Below, piece after piece: positions 33,275-44,493 of a stretch of DNA of 64,000 bases (its first letter is position 1; every line of letters begins with the position of its first letter). The notes beneath the pieces are model-generated. The model was not told the origin of the DNA and did no database searches. It saw nothing but the letters and a program-made list of their open reading frames with translations. The stretch is from positions 106,383,314-106,447,313 of the forward strand of contig OY755042.1 in NCBI GenBank assembly GCA_963576565.1, in the 5' to 3' direction. This DNA is from Aspidapion aeneum. Its lineage: Eukaryota; Arthropoda; Insecta; Coleoptera; Brentidae. Both the position numbers and the translations under genes were made by a program.

Positions 33275-34864
33275 TTGTTCCATATTATTACTATTAGATC
33301 TGTCGAAAGTTTACAAGATTTAAACAGAAATTTGTTACAAATTAAATCCCTAGCAGATCTCACGATCTCTGAGGTCAAAAACGTGTGCACAACCTTAAAA
33401 AGCGGTAAATCTGCCGGACCCGGAAATATCCCAGCCGAACTTATTAAATATGGCACTGAAGAACTGTTTTGGAGATTACGGAATCTTTTCCAAAAATATT
33501 TAAATGGAACTGTAGTACCAACTGAGTGGAAAACGTCATATATATCCACAATACACAAAAAGGGAAGGAAAGATATATGTAACAATTATAGAGGTATATC
33601 TGTGACTAGTGCGCTAAGCAGAATATACGGTAAAATAATAAGAAATAAAGTGGGGAGCGAATATAGGGACATGGAGGCAGAAGAACAAGCTGGTTTCAGG
33701 GCGGGTAGATCGACTTTAGATCATCTCTTTTGTATAACCCAAGTTATTGAAAAGAAAATGGCATACGGACAAAAGCTGCATCTGTTTTACGTCGATTTGC
33801 AGAAGGCATATGATAGTATACCACTAAATCTACTTTGGAAAGCGTTGTAAAACACAAACATAAGCGTAAAACTAATTAAGGCTATCAAAGAGTTATACCG
33901 CAATAGTAAGACAAAAGTTAAAATAAAATCAAAACTAACCAAAGGCTTTCAAGTAAATAAAGGTCTTATATAAGGTTGCTGTATCTCGCCTACGCTCTTT
34001 AAGATATACTTGGAACAAGTCCCTAAAGTATGGAAGAGAAAATGCCAAAACATGGGAATTCCGTTGGACGAAACCACCTTGTATACTTTATGTTTCGCCG
34101 ATGATCAGATAGTAGTGGCTCAGGATTATGACGACCTCGAGTATATGACACGAAAACTAATAGAAGAGTACAACAAGTGGGGACTGGAGGTTAATCTCAA
34201 TAAGACAGAGTATATGTGTATCGGTGGAATGAAACAGGATCTAATCTTAAATACCGGGCAGCGAATTCAGTCCTGTGATGAGTATAAATACTTAGGTCTA
34301 AAAATTACAGCTGACGGAATACTAGACAAAGCTATAAAAGATCGAAACGTACAAGGAAGAAAAGCAATAACTTTATTAAATGGAATAATTTTGGACCAAA
34401 GTATATCAAAACATAACAAAAAGCTTATATATAACACCATTGTAAAAAGTATTATTACATACGGCTCAGAAGTATGGCCAATCAAGAGAACAGAAAAAAT
34501 ACTTTCCGCTACGGAGATGGACTATTGGAGAAGAGCAGCAGGGAAATCCAAAAGAGAAAGAGTTACAAATCAAAGAATAAGAGAAATTATGACAGTGGGG
34601 GAACGTCGAGGGGAACGTACTTTAGTGGATGATATAAGAACAAAGCTACTGGTGTGGTACGGACATGTACAAAGAATGAATGATGAAAGACTACCTAAAC
34701 AAATACTACAATGGAAACCAACTGGCCGAAGAAAACGAGAACGGCCAAAGAGAAGCTGGAGAGAAGGAATAGACAGTGAAATAAGAATAAGAGGCCTAGA
34801 TGATGAATTATGGGCAAACAGAAACGAGTGGAGATTGGGTATCGGAAGACGTAGAACGTTGTGA
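33275..34864 (+). pseudogene. RTE-type LINE reverse transcriptase, family A copy 2
   Basis: One frame of about 530 codons with only two stops, TAA at 33848-33850 and TAA at 33971-33973. Motifs in order: LKSGKSAGPGNIPAEL, YRGISVTSALSRIYGK, EEQAGFRAGRSTLDHL, YVDLQKAYDS (catalytic Asp), CCISPTLFKIYL, CFADDQIVVAQD (catalytic FADD), EEYNKWGLEVNLNKTEY, then the tail LVWYGHVQRMNDERLPKQI, GRRKRERPKRSW. The endonuclease domain is lost by 5' truncation. Downstream TAAATATATATA is the microsatellite tail. TAGATCT at about 33294 and 34883 may be the TSD. The least decayed RTE copy here. Confidence 0.9.
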
Positions 34865-35209
34865 AACCGATAAATATATATATAGATCTCACATACTTTC
34901 ATGAGTTTCTAAAAGCACTTTGATACGAGAATATCCTCGTTAAGTCTGTGAAAAATTGACGAGATTTCACAAGAAATATAATCTTGTACAATCTTTTCGC
35001 GCTAAAAATTTTCTCCTCTTAAGATCTCTTGAGTTTTTAACAGCCAGAATTAAGCTTTATAACGCCTAATCAGATCTCGTCAATTTTCTTATAGTATAAA
35101 TTGTTGCCTGGTCAATACTCGTCAAGTCAATTAAGTCTCGTAAAATTTGGTCAAGATATAATGAATTTTTACCAGTGCTTAAGATTAGCTGTACTAATTG
35201 TAATTTTAG

Positions 35210-35425
35210 GTGGAGAATCGGAACATGTTTTTCACCTTCACGGACATCATTTCCATGTCGTTGGGTACAGACAATTCGACAGACTGATGACAAGACACGA
35301 AATCGAACAACTTGATTTCAATAATGAACTACTCAAAAGGAATCTTGAAAATCCGCCAAAGAAAGACACCATCAGGGTGCCAAGATATTCTGTGGTTGTG
35401 GTGCGATTTTTGGCAGATCATGCAG
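35210..35425 (+). CDS. Multicopper oxidase-related gene, exon 4 of 5 (His cluster)
   Basis: Acceptor TAATTTTAG ends at 35209 and donor GTAGGA starts at 35426; 216 nt, phase 1-1. It encodes EHVFHLHGHHFHVVGYRQF, the domain 3 HxxHxH motif that supplies one type-1, one type-2 and one type-3 copper ligand in laccases (family consensus HPFHLHGH). It continues with NPPKKDTIRVPRYSVVVVRF and ends LADHAG, matching the KDTIxVPxxGYVVxRFxADNPG stretch before the last copper motif. Val replaces the usual Pro after the first His. Reads on into the exon at 40611. Confidence 0.95.
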
Positions 35426-35574
35426 GTAGGAAATCATATTCGTAATTTTCCGTATAAATATGTTAATTTTTTATTTGTTTTTTATACCTAAAGTTAATCT
35501 CTTAAAATAAATAAATAAACGTTACGGTGGCTTCCCACGGCACGTTATAGTAAGCCAAACCTGCTTGTGTCGTT

Positions 35575-35870
35575 GAATTAAGACTTAAAAAATGCATTTG
35601 ATACTGTCATACACAATATTTTATTAAAGAAATTATTAACACGGGAATAAGGAGCAAAATTTGCGACTGGTTTAAGAACTACTTGGAAGATCAATAACAT
35701 TTTGTAAAAGTTAATAAAAATCAAACTTTACTTAAAAGAATTACTTTTAGTGTACCACAAGGTTCAGTACTTGCGCCAATTTTATTTTTAATATACATTA
35801 ATTCAATAGCAAGACTAAAATTAAATGGAAATATTAGATTATTTCCAGATGATACGACACCCCACTAAGC
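35575..35870 (+). pseudogene. Non-LTR retrotransposon RT fragment
   Basis: In broken frames: FDTVIHNILLKKL, ICDWFKNYLEDQ, ITFSVPQGSVLAPILFLIYI and RLFPDDTT. The PQGSVLxPxLFLIYIN block and an (F/Y)xDDT box are RT motifs B' and C of Jockey/CR1-like elements. Too short to place further. Confidence 0.8.
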
Positions 35871-36429
35871 ACAAAATCGTAAAAAACTCCTAGATCTCAC
35901 TTCTAACGTTGAATTTAAGATATATGAAGCTAATAAATGTTTTGTTTTTTAAACATTAAAAAAATATATACTATAGATATATTTTTTATAAAAACATAAG
36001 ATTATTTTTCTTACGTCAGAAAACGGGTTATTAAGCTTCTTTTTTACTATGAATACGATGTTAAAACTAGCATCCAACCTAACCTTATGTTTTTAACTTA
36101 TACATTATTTTGACGTTATTAAAATGTTTTTGTGTTTAGTGGGACTCATATGCAAAGGATAAAATTTTGATAAAATAAAAATGAATAATAATTAAAATTT
36201 TTTGAAAATCTTAGAAAATTGACTTGAAACCATCGATTTCTATTCAAAAAAATAAATTAACCATTAATTGTAAATTAATTAAAACAAAAATTTCAAATGA
36301 ACAATTTGAAATTTTTTAGAAGGTGAAAATTTAACTTGGAAATAACATATAAATAATATGATATCAAGTTTATCTTGTTTAGTGGGTGTACTGTATAAGG
36401 CAAGATATTATATTTTATTAAAGTATAAA
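35871..36429. other. Intron sequence, no gene seen
   Basis: AT-rich, without ORFs or recognisable repeats on either strand. Confidence 0.6.
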
Positions 36430-37019
36430 AATACTCTGCCAATATATGGGCCCCTAAGCTCACACTAGGTACTATAGTTATAGTGTACGTGTGAGCTAAT
36501 ATAACTAAAAACTGAAATATATTTTATTCAACTCCATACTAAATTACCTTTTGTTTGATACCACACAAGCCATGTTTTGACTTAAACTCAAATTTTTGAA
36601 ATCCACCCCACCATTTAAAAAAACAAAAACTAAAATGTATTTTGTTGAACTCCGGACTTAATTACCTTTTGTTTGATATCACACACGCCCTATTTTCACT
36701 TAAACTCTAATTTTTGAAATATACCCCCACCCTTTTTTTAAAATAAATTAAAATGTATTTTGTTTAACTCCAGACTCAATTACCTTTTGTTTGATATCAT
36801 ACACGCCATATTTTCACATAGACTCTAATTTTTGAAATCTATCCCAACCCTTTTATTTCGTTTGTGTTCGGTGGATTTTGTTCATTTTTAAATGGGACCA
36901 TCTCGAGCGAAGACCCAGTCTAGGTACCAAATTTCATTGAAATCGGCCAAGCGGTTTTTGAGTTATGCGCGTTGGTCGTTACAGACAGACATACAGACTA
37001 CAGACAGACAGACAGACAT

Positions 37020-37057
<38 letters not shown>

Positions 37058-37197
37058 GGCGCAACAAAAAAGTTTTAAAATCATCTGAAACGCAAAGATA
37101 TATAAAAATTTTTGAAATCGGAGCAACCTTTTTTTTCTCGAAAAAATTAGGATCACCATAGGTCACACTACTATAGTATAGTATATGTGTGAGCTAA
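36430..37197 (+). mobile_element. Helitron-like (HINE-like) repeat, copy 2 of 4
   Basis: Starts AATACTCTGCCAATATATGG, then the AGCTCACAC...GTGTGAGCT foldback at about 36450-36495. Three roughly 120-bp subrepeats span 36520-36860. Next come a unique block with TTTTTGAGTTATGCGCG, a (CAGA)n tract at 36983-37057, a block with CGGCGCAACAAAAAAG, and a terminal foldback. Ends GTGTGAGCTAA. The frame across the CAGA tract is not a gene. Confidence 0.75.
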
Positions 37198-37662
37198 AAT
37201 ATTTATTACGCATTATTTCACTCAAAGATACAATATCTAATTTCAATTTGGGGATCTGTAAAAAACCCAATATTAAAGCTATCAAAAAAGTTACAAAATA
37301 AAAAACTTTTAATCTCACAATATTAACTAAACAAAAAATATCAAATTTAAATATTCGAACAAATGAATTGATATGATCATACAACTCGGCAATTTTTTTT
37401 TTTAATTAATACACCACAGAACTGTTATTAAAACAATTAGAAAGCCAAAATCAAACCAAAATGTAAAAAAATTCTCGCAAAATGTCCAAATTCGCTATGA
37501 AGTACAATGCAGCTGCTGAGTCCTTGGCTAACTGTGACGTTGCACTGACGTAAGCGCCGCCATGACCCGAGTTACCAGACAACCGTGTCTTGAGGAACCG
37601 TGCAGTGGAAAATCAACCGCTCGCGTTTCCTCGAACTTGACAAGCCCTCTCGGTTGGCATAT
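37198..37662. other. Intron sequence, no gene seen
   Basis: No ORF of note. 37540-37660 is GC-richer (GACCCGAGTTACCAGAC) but I recognise nothing in it. Confidence 0.5.
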
Positions 37663-40304
37663 TAGTCTATGGACAAATCGGCCTAAAAGGGGGTTTCGTG
37701 TGCAAGTCGTGCCAACTTTTTGCCGATAAGCCAAGTTTGTTAAGGGCACTCCATAGATCAGGCTTTGACTTGTTGTCATTCTGGTAAATGCGTTTTTTAA
37801 AGATATGGCTTTTTTTTGCACGATACTTTTCAAAACGATGTATCTTTCTTAAAAATAATCGTAGAGGGTTGCAAAAAATTGCAAATGAAGCAGAAAACAC
37901 CCACAATAAAATAACTTTCTATTACATTTTTCAAAATTTTGCTTCGTTTTTAAAAAAAAATAAAATAACTAAGTTTTGACTTTTTTTTTGTATAGCTACT
38001 AAAGTTTAACTTACATTTTTAATAACACCAAAGCAAAATTTAAAAACAAAAATTAAATAAAAGTTATAGAATGAACCTTTTTCTTTAATTTGGTGTATAT
38101 ACGTCTTATATATATGTATATTTTATATTTGTTTCAATAAAAAAACAATTTGTTGTCACCAAAACGAGTACGCGGACGCCTATAAGGCGGCGCGCGGCGT
38201 TACGCAGCTGATGCGTCTAGGAAAACAGATGATTTCTATTATAATTGTTATCGTTGTTTGATGAACATTATCAAACAACGTTGTTATTGTTATTTTTGAA
38301 AATGAATATCAATCGACGGAAGTTTTTACAATATAGTGCAGGTTCTAGAGGTAGTTGAGTATGCAAAATATGAGGACCGCAGTTTGACAATGGATCTTAG
38401 CTGAGAATAGGTATATCCCCCCCCCCTTATATATAGTCGTGTTCGAATTTCTAAAAATGTTAGTAAGTTTACGCCCTAATGACACATGAAATGGATCAAA
38501 AATGTGTAAAATCTAATTTTAAAATAAAATTATATAAGTTTTTTAAATTTTAGCTGTAAAATCCCTCAAAACACCCCAGACTCCCCAAATCCTGAAATTT
38601 TGTGATATTTTTCAAATTTTCTTAAAAACTAAGCTTAGGGAAAAATTTGTACTAATCTTTATTGTAGACCATACAATTTCCTTTTCAACAATGTTTAAGT
38701 CAGTGGGGTACGACTAATAACCAACTTTCCGCTGCGGCGGCGGCGTCCGTTTAAAAATAAATAAAATAAAAAAATAAATAAATTTAAAAAAGAAACATGT
38801 TTATTACAGGTTTTACCCAATTTCCTTAAAAACCACACTTTGTTATAGACAATAAAATTGATGATGTATAATAAGGCAATGGTAGTTTTACCTATAACAA
38901 TTTAGGGGCATCCGTAAATAAAATCAATTTGGAAAAATGACTAAATTTATCAAGTTTTATCCAATTTTCTCAAAAATTAAGCTTTTTGGAAAAACATAAT
39001 TTGGCCGTTTATTGTAGCAAATAAAATTTCCTTTTTACCAATGTGTTAGTCAGTGGGGTCAGGCTAATGAAAAAGTCTCCAGCGGCGTCCGTTTATTAAG
39101 AAAATATAAAAAAATTAAAGAAACCACTTAGATTTTACCCGATTATCTTAAAAACCAAGCTCTCTATCAAAAATTGTAACCCATAGACGATTGTAGACAA
39201 TAAAATTTCCTTTTAAACTCGTATAATAATGTAGGATTTATCTTCAGATTAAAACTTCACAGGCCTGTGCAACTTAAATCAATTTTTACAAATCACCAAA
39301 CAAACTAATTCTGTTACAGGTTTTTTCCAATTTTCTCAAAAACTAAGTTCAATTCACAAAAATGTGTTTTATACTTTATTGTAGGAAATAAAATTTTCTT
39401 TTTAACAATGTGTAAGTCAGTGGGGTTTTATTAATGACAAACCATTCAGCGACGTCCGTATATGGGGGTCAATTAAAAAATAAAATAAATAAAATCATTT
39501 TTGTCACATGATTCACCGGATTTTTTTTTTCGAATATTAAAAAAAATACATTTTTTAAAAAGTATTTTTTTAATACATTTCAAATCAAGTAATTTAAACT
39601 TTGTTGTATTAAAATCGGATAAAAAATAAAAAAGATACAATTTGTTTTTAAAAATGCTTTTCCGCCATATTGAATCCACCATATTTAAAAAAAAGCGCGA
39701 TTATCACAATGACAATAAGTCAAAACCTGATCTGCTAGGTATGTTAAACAAATTTAAGTTACTTCCAAAAAGTTCTTATGGTTTTCATTAAAAGCATAAT
39801 TTTTAAATATACACCAAAGACCCCTATTTTTTTCCAGATATTTGGAAATAACTTAAAAACTAATTAACGCATTCGAACATTTGAACCAGATTTGAATAAA
39901 GAATCAAAACAGCTATCTTTTTTGTATAATTTTTTTTTTCTAGCTCCAATAGTTTTATAAATAAAATAAAAAAAATAAAAAAATTTTACCTTTTTTTTTA
40001 ATTTTTTTTATTTTTTTCACAAATACAAAAAAATACATATTTTCTGACTAATACATTTTTAAATACATTACAAAGCAAGTATTTTAAACTTTGTTCCAAG
40101 AAAATCGGATAAGAAATAAAAAAGTTACAATTTTTTTAAAGATACGCCTTTCCGCCATTTTGAATCCGCCATATCTTTCAAAAAACGCATTTACCAGAAT
40201 GACAACAAGTCAAAACCTGATATATGGGATGCCCTTAACAAAGTTAGCTTATCGGCAGAAAGTTGGCACGACTTGCACACGAAACTTGATTTGTCCATAG
40301 ACTA
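37663..40304. mobile_element. Large inverted-repeat element enclosing a satellite
   Basis: TAGTCTATGGACAAAT at 37663 is mirrored by ATTTGTCCATAGACTA ending at 40304. Inverted similarity continues inward for about 200 bp (GCAAGTCGTGCCAACTTT, GTTAAGGGCA, CAxGxxTTGACTTGTTGTCA, ATGCGTTTTTTAAAGATATG). A tandem copy of the right arm is at about 39600-39790. The flank TAT may be a 3-bp TSD (37660-37662 and 40305-40307). No transposase seen. Confidence 0.65.
38560..39470 (+). repeat. Degenerate satellite, about 165-190 bp units (locus 2 of 2)
   Basis: About five units: an AAAATTTCCTTTTxAACAATG word near 38688, 38849, 39025, 39202 and 39390, typically followed by GTCAGTGGGGT and GCGGCGTCCGTTTA, then TTTTxCCxAATTTTCTxAAAAAC. 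The same family in reverse orientation is at 1979-2640. Confidence 0.7.
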
Positions 40305-40346
40305 TATGCTCGTGATATCAAGCGCTGTCGCATAGAGTAGTATATA

Positions 40347-40513
40347 CAGTCGAACCTCTCTAACTCGAACCTCTATAACTCGAGCTCTCTATAACTCGAA
40401 CTTTTTAGGTGGTCCCTGCACTTTTATATGTATTTTAACCTCTTTAACTCGAATTTCTATAACTCGAACTGTTTTGGTTGTCCCTTTAAGTTCGAGTTAT
40501 TAAGGTTCGACTG
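40347..40513. mobile_element. pogo/Tigger-like MITE, TA duplication
   Basis: Starts CAGTCGAACCTCTCTAACTC and ends TTATTAAGGTTCGACTG, flanked by TA at 40345-40346 and 40514-40515. Internally TAACTCGAA recurs several times in both orientations, so nearly the whole 167 bp can fold. No coding capacity. It lies about 100 bp upstream of the last exon of the MCO gene. Confidence 0.85.
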
Positions 40514-40610
40514 TACTATATATTACTCTATGGCTGTAGATAGGAAGCAAGCTTAATGGTCGAAGGTTCGTACCGTCTGTATTATATTTTTTAATAATTT
40601 TTTATTTTAG

Positions 40611-40762
40611 GAATGTGGATGTTACGTGATGAAAAATCTAATGGATGGACTAAAGGCTTGGACATGGTGTTCCAGGTTGGAGATTATGGAGACTCACCCT
40701 CCACTCCATCTAACTTTCCAACTTGTGGAAACTATATTGGACCGGATTTTTTTTTACTTTAA
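40611..40762 (+). CDS. Multicopper oxidase-related gene, exon 5 of 5 (C-terminus, copper motif lost)
   Basis: Acceptor TTTATTTTAG ends at 40610; the exon begins with two bases completing a Gly codon and stops at TAA 40760-40762. It encodes GMWMLRDEKSNGWTKGLDMV, then QVGDYGDSPSTPSNFPTCGN. Laccases have G(F/M)WLFHCHxxxHxxxGM here. The alignment needs no gap, but HCHxxxH (type-1 Cys and three His ligands) is replaced by RDEKSNG. Flanking residues, the NFPTCG C-terminus and the splice site are all intact, so this looks like selected loss rather than decay. A short poly-T run gives the terminal GPDFFLL. Confidence 0.93.
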
Positions 40763-40857
40763 AATAAAAAAATAACGGTATATTTTCATTTTTATCCAAA
40801 TTCATCGAAAAAATCGTTCAGTTATATTTTTTCGGTCAAAACCTACATATTGTGATA

Positions 40858-40863
40858 AATAAA
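40858..40863 (+). terminator. Candidate poly(A) signal AATAAA of the MCO-related gene
   Basis: First AATAAA about 95 nt after the stop codon, in AT-rich 3' UTR sequence. Further AATAAA words follow near 40921, so the used site is uncertain. Confidence 0.5.
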
Positions 40864-41510
40864 ATATTGAAATGAATTTTAGTTGAAACTAATTCCAAAA
40901 TTAGTAAAATAAAGTGAATTAATAAATACACTAATACTTTGTTTTATAATTAAATTTTCCATTATTTATTTATTAAAATTGACACCTATTTTAATACAAA
41001 GGGCCAGGTTAAAAAAATATTGTAAAATATGTTTTGCTCAAATAAGGGTAAAAAAACTATTTTTGTAATTGTAGGTTTTCGAACTTTTTTTGCATATCTA
41101 TAGATTTTTGTTTTTATAAAACTGTTTTACTATAAGTAGGGGTGTACGTTCCATATGTATGTTTGTTTATTTTGTATATAAATAAGTTAAATAAATATAT
41201 ATTTTAATATTAATTTACTGTCGACTATTTGTTTTGTTCATGTCACGGTTGAAGAAAAAAATCATGGAGAAAAAGTTTCCTCAAAAAATATGCTCTTCTA
41301 GTTCTGATATTTCTTCTTAACTTTTTTTTATTGCGACATAACTAAAAGATATATTGAACAAGGATACAATGGAAAATTTCCATTGCATCCACAACTTGTG
41401 TATTTTAACATATTTTTTTCTTTCAGATGATAAGACAATACAAAAAATTGTTGAACAAAAAAAACATAAAACCAAATGTTAATAGGGGATGCAATGGATC
41501 ATTTCCATTA
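40864..41510. other. 3' flank of the MCO-related gene, no further gene seen
   Basis: AT-rich; no ORFs or known repeats. Confidence 0.6.
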
Positions 41511-41512
41511 TA

Positions 41513-41771
41513 TCGTCGGCGATTTGACAAAACCTGCTAAGTGCAAGTTAGATTTTTTTACAGGGCGGAATATAAATAGCAGATATTCTCGCCCCCAGCA
41601 ACCGGTAGAGTTAAAAGCAGATATTGTTTTTCTTTTATAAAGTAAACAAGGATTTAATCGGCACCTAGCAGTCCATTTCATCATGTGGGCAATAAATGTC
41701 TGGCGCTATCTGCATAAAATACCAATATTAAAAAAAATGTCACTTAGCAGGAATTGTCAGATCGCCGACGA
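41513..41771. mobile_element. Short TIR element, TA duplication
   Basis: TCGTCGGCGATTTGACAAAA near 41513 is mirrored by a block ending TCAGATCGCCGACGA at 41771; the inverted similarity runs to CCTGCTAAGTG / CACTTAGCAGG. TA flanks at 41511-41512 and 41772-41773. 259 bp, non-coding; Tc1/mariner-like by TSD. Confidence 0.75.
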
Positions 41772-41867
41772 TATGCGCATAAAGTACTTTTTTTGACAGA
41801 CACTATAAGAAAAAAATATAAATATTATATTATAAATAATTTCCTGAAGGAGTCTTTAAAAAGCAGT

Positions 41868-42753
41868 TGAATATCGCACACCCACTGAAAAAAAGTCACA
41901 ACTCAAAAATCGCCATTATTGAGATAAACCTGCCGCCATCATCGAAATAACTTGTACTTTCTTCCGTAAAAGCGTCACATTATGTTTCCACAATTCACCG
42001 CAAGATGGCGATGTGACTCTTTTATTTTGTCCAGTTTGGCTTAGGATGCGTTCCTTTACAGTGTCACTTCTGACTTTATAACAGCGTGAACGTGGAGTTT
42101 CATCCTGAAAAGAGTCACATTTCGAGTTGTGAAAGTTTTCGTGTGGTCTATTAGTTAAATCTGACCCATATAACAAATAAAATACTCTGCCAATATATGG
42201 GCCCCTAAGCTCACACTAGGTACTATAGTTATAGTGTACGTGTGAGCTAATATAACTAAAAACTGAAATATATCTTATTCAACTCCAGACTAAATTACCT
42301 GTTGTTTGATACCACACAAGCCATGTTTTGACTTAAACTCAAATTTTTGAAATCTACCCCGACCCTTAAAAAAAACAAAAACTAAAATGTATTTTGTTAA
42401 ACTCCGGACTCAATTACCTTTCGTTTGATATCAAACACGCCATATTTTCACTTAAACTCTAATTTTTAAAATATACCCCCACCCTTTTTTTTAAAATAAA
42501 TTAAAATTTATTTTGTTTAACTGCAGACTCAATTACCTTTCGTTTAATATCACACACGCCATATTTTCACATAAACTCTAATTTTTGAAATCTACCCCCA
42601 CCCTTTTATTTGGTTTGTGTTCGGTGGATTTTGTTCATTTTTAAATGGGACCATCTCGAACCAAGACCCAGCCTAGGTACCAAATTTCATTAAAATCGGC
42701 CAAGCGGTTTTTGAGTTATGCGCGTTGGTCGTTACAGACAGACATACAGACAC

Positions 42754-42784
<31 letters not shown>

Positions 42785-43358
42785 TACAGACAGACAGACA
42801 GACAGACAGACGGCGCAACAAAAAAGTTTCAAAATCATCTGAAACGCAAAGATATATAAAAAATTTTGAAATCGGAGCAACTTTTTTTTCTCGAAAAAAT
42901 TAGGATCACCATAGCTCACACTACTATAGTATAGTATATATGTGAGCTAATACTGTTCTTTTTTGTGTTGTGACTGTTTTTTCAAATTGTTAAGTGTACT
43001 TAGAATTAAGGAGAATAAGAAAAAAATCTTTTGAATTTATTAGAGAATAATCACATTCCGTTCAAGTTTCTTCTTTATTTGTTTTCTTTCTTTATATTAT
43101 TTACCATCCTGCGTGTCATCCTGATTTACAACGTCATGATGCCTTCTTCTAAAAAAGTGTCACATTATCTGGTTTTTGTCTTTTTTTTACTAAAAACGAC
43201 AAAAATCATTTTTTCTGAGATATAAAATAACATGTTAACTCGTAATTTGTCATGTAAGTGAAAAATGAATCTTTCTAATGAACTAAATTCTTTAACAGCG
43301 ATTTTCTCAAAACAATGTGAGTTGTGACTATTTTTTAGCGGGGGTACGATATGTTCAT
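41868..43358. mobile_element. TIR element split by Helitron-like copy 3
   Basis: The left end near 41868 reads ATATCGCACACCCACTG, AAAGTCACAACTCA. The right end near 43345 in reverse complement reads ATATCGTACCCCCGCT, ATAGTCACAACTCA. AGTGTCAC/GTGTCACATT words recur inside. Without the insert 42182-42950 the element is about 720 bp. Ends approximate; no TSD identified. Confidence 0.6.
42182..42950 (+). mobile_element. Helitron-like (HINE-like) repeat, copy 3 of 4
   Basis: Starts AATACTCTGCCAATATATGG and ends GTGAGCTAA, with the same first foldback, three subrepeats (CTCCAGACTAAATTACC near 42282 and related words near 42403 and 42522), a (CAGA)n tract at 42735-42810, and a terminal foldback at about 42912-42950. 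Very similar to copy 2. Followed by T, as expected for a CTRR|T Helitron end. Confidence 0.77.
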
Positions 43359-44493
43359 TTAATTATTTATTTCGTTTGTGTATCTAAATAGATCCCCCTG
43401 TTGTGTCCATTTTTGACTGGGGCAACAACAAATTTCAAGAAAATAAAATGCAAAGAAATATTTTTAACCATCGGTAAGAAAGAAACCAAGCGGTGCTTTT
43501 ACTTCAACCAAGAGAAAACTTCAAAAACAAATAAAATTTTCTTTTTAATCATTTTTCTTTTGCACAATGTTTCTCCGCTATGAGATTTGTTTTTCAAGTC
43601 TTTTTAACTGTAAAACAATAAGCAGTTTTTTTATTGAACATGGGGTATAGCTTGTTTCAATATTTTGCATTTAAAAATAAATAAACGGCGATTTGTCGAT
43701 ATTTTGTTTTTTATGTTCGCTTTGTTTTAATAAAACTGGGTTGGAGCTTTTGTTTACCGATATGAAAATATCAATTTTATCAAGAAAAATAAAAATTTTC
43801 TCATGCCACCCGATATATTATAATATATATTGAAATAATGGCGCCAAAAAACGTTGTAAAACTGTTCTTATAAATTAGTCAATTAGACTGACTTCCTTCT
43901 ACAGCAAAAAGTAACATAAATTGATAAATTCCTTGACCAAAAAAGGTTAATGGAAAAAAAGCACACAAGAACTAAACTGGAAGACAAAAAAGGTTTGTTT
44001 TTAATTTCGAAAGGCTGACTTGGCTTGGGTCGAATTTGGGCCTCATGTTTTTTCAAGATTTGAAAAAAGCTCAATTTGCTGAAAGCTAAAATTTATGGCA
44101 GAGATATTTTTCAAAGAAACTTTGTTAGAAAAAAGTTGTTTGAAGGGCTCGATAAAAGCACGATAGAGTGGTTCATGAACCAAAATCAGTTAACCTGCAA
44201 ATAAAAGTCTTCAATAAGAAAAATAGTTAAATTAATAATAGAAAAAGTCTATTAAATAAAGAAAAATAAAAAGCTTTACCAGTACAACGAGATTATTTTT
44301 ATTTTAAAACAACTTTGGCGTAATTTGCTTTGTCAATCTTTTACCATAAGGGTATACTTAATAAGTCATATACTTTGACTAACATAAATATATTCAGGAA
44401 ACTTTATAATGTTCAATTTCGTACTAAAAGGAAAAAACGTTTTGATTATTAAAACAAATTCTGGCATTTTGAAGGGTTTTTATAAGTAGATAT
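43359..44493. other. Intergenic, no gene recognised
   Basis: AT-rich sequence with short chance ORFs (for example 43401-43583) that match nothing I know. No clear repeats. Confidence 0.5.
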
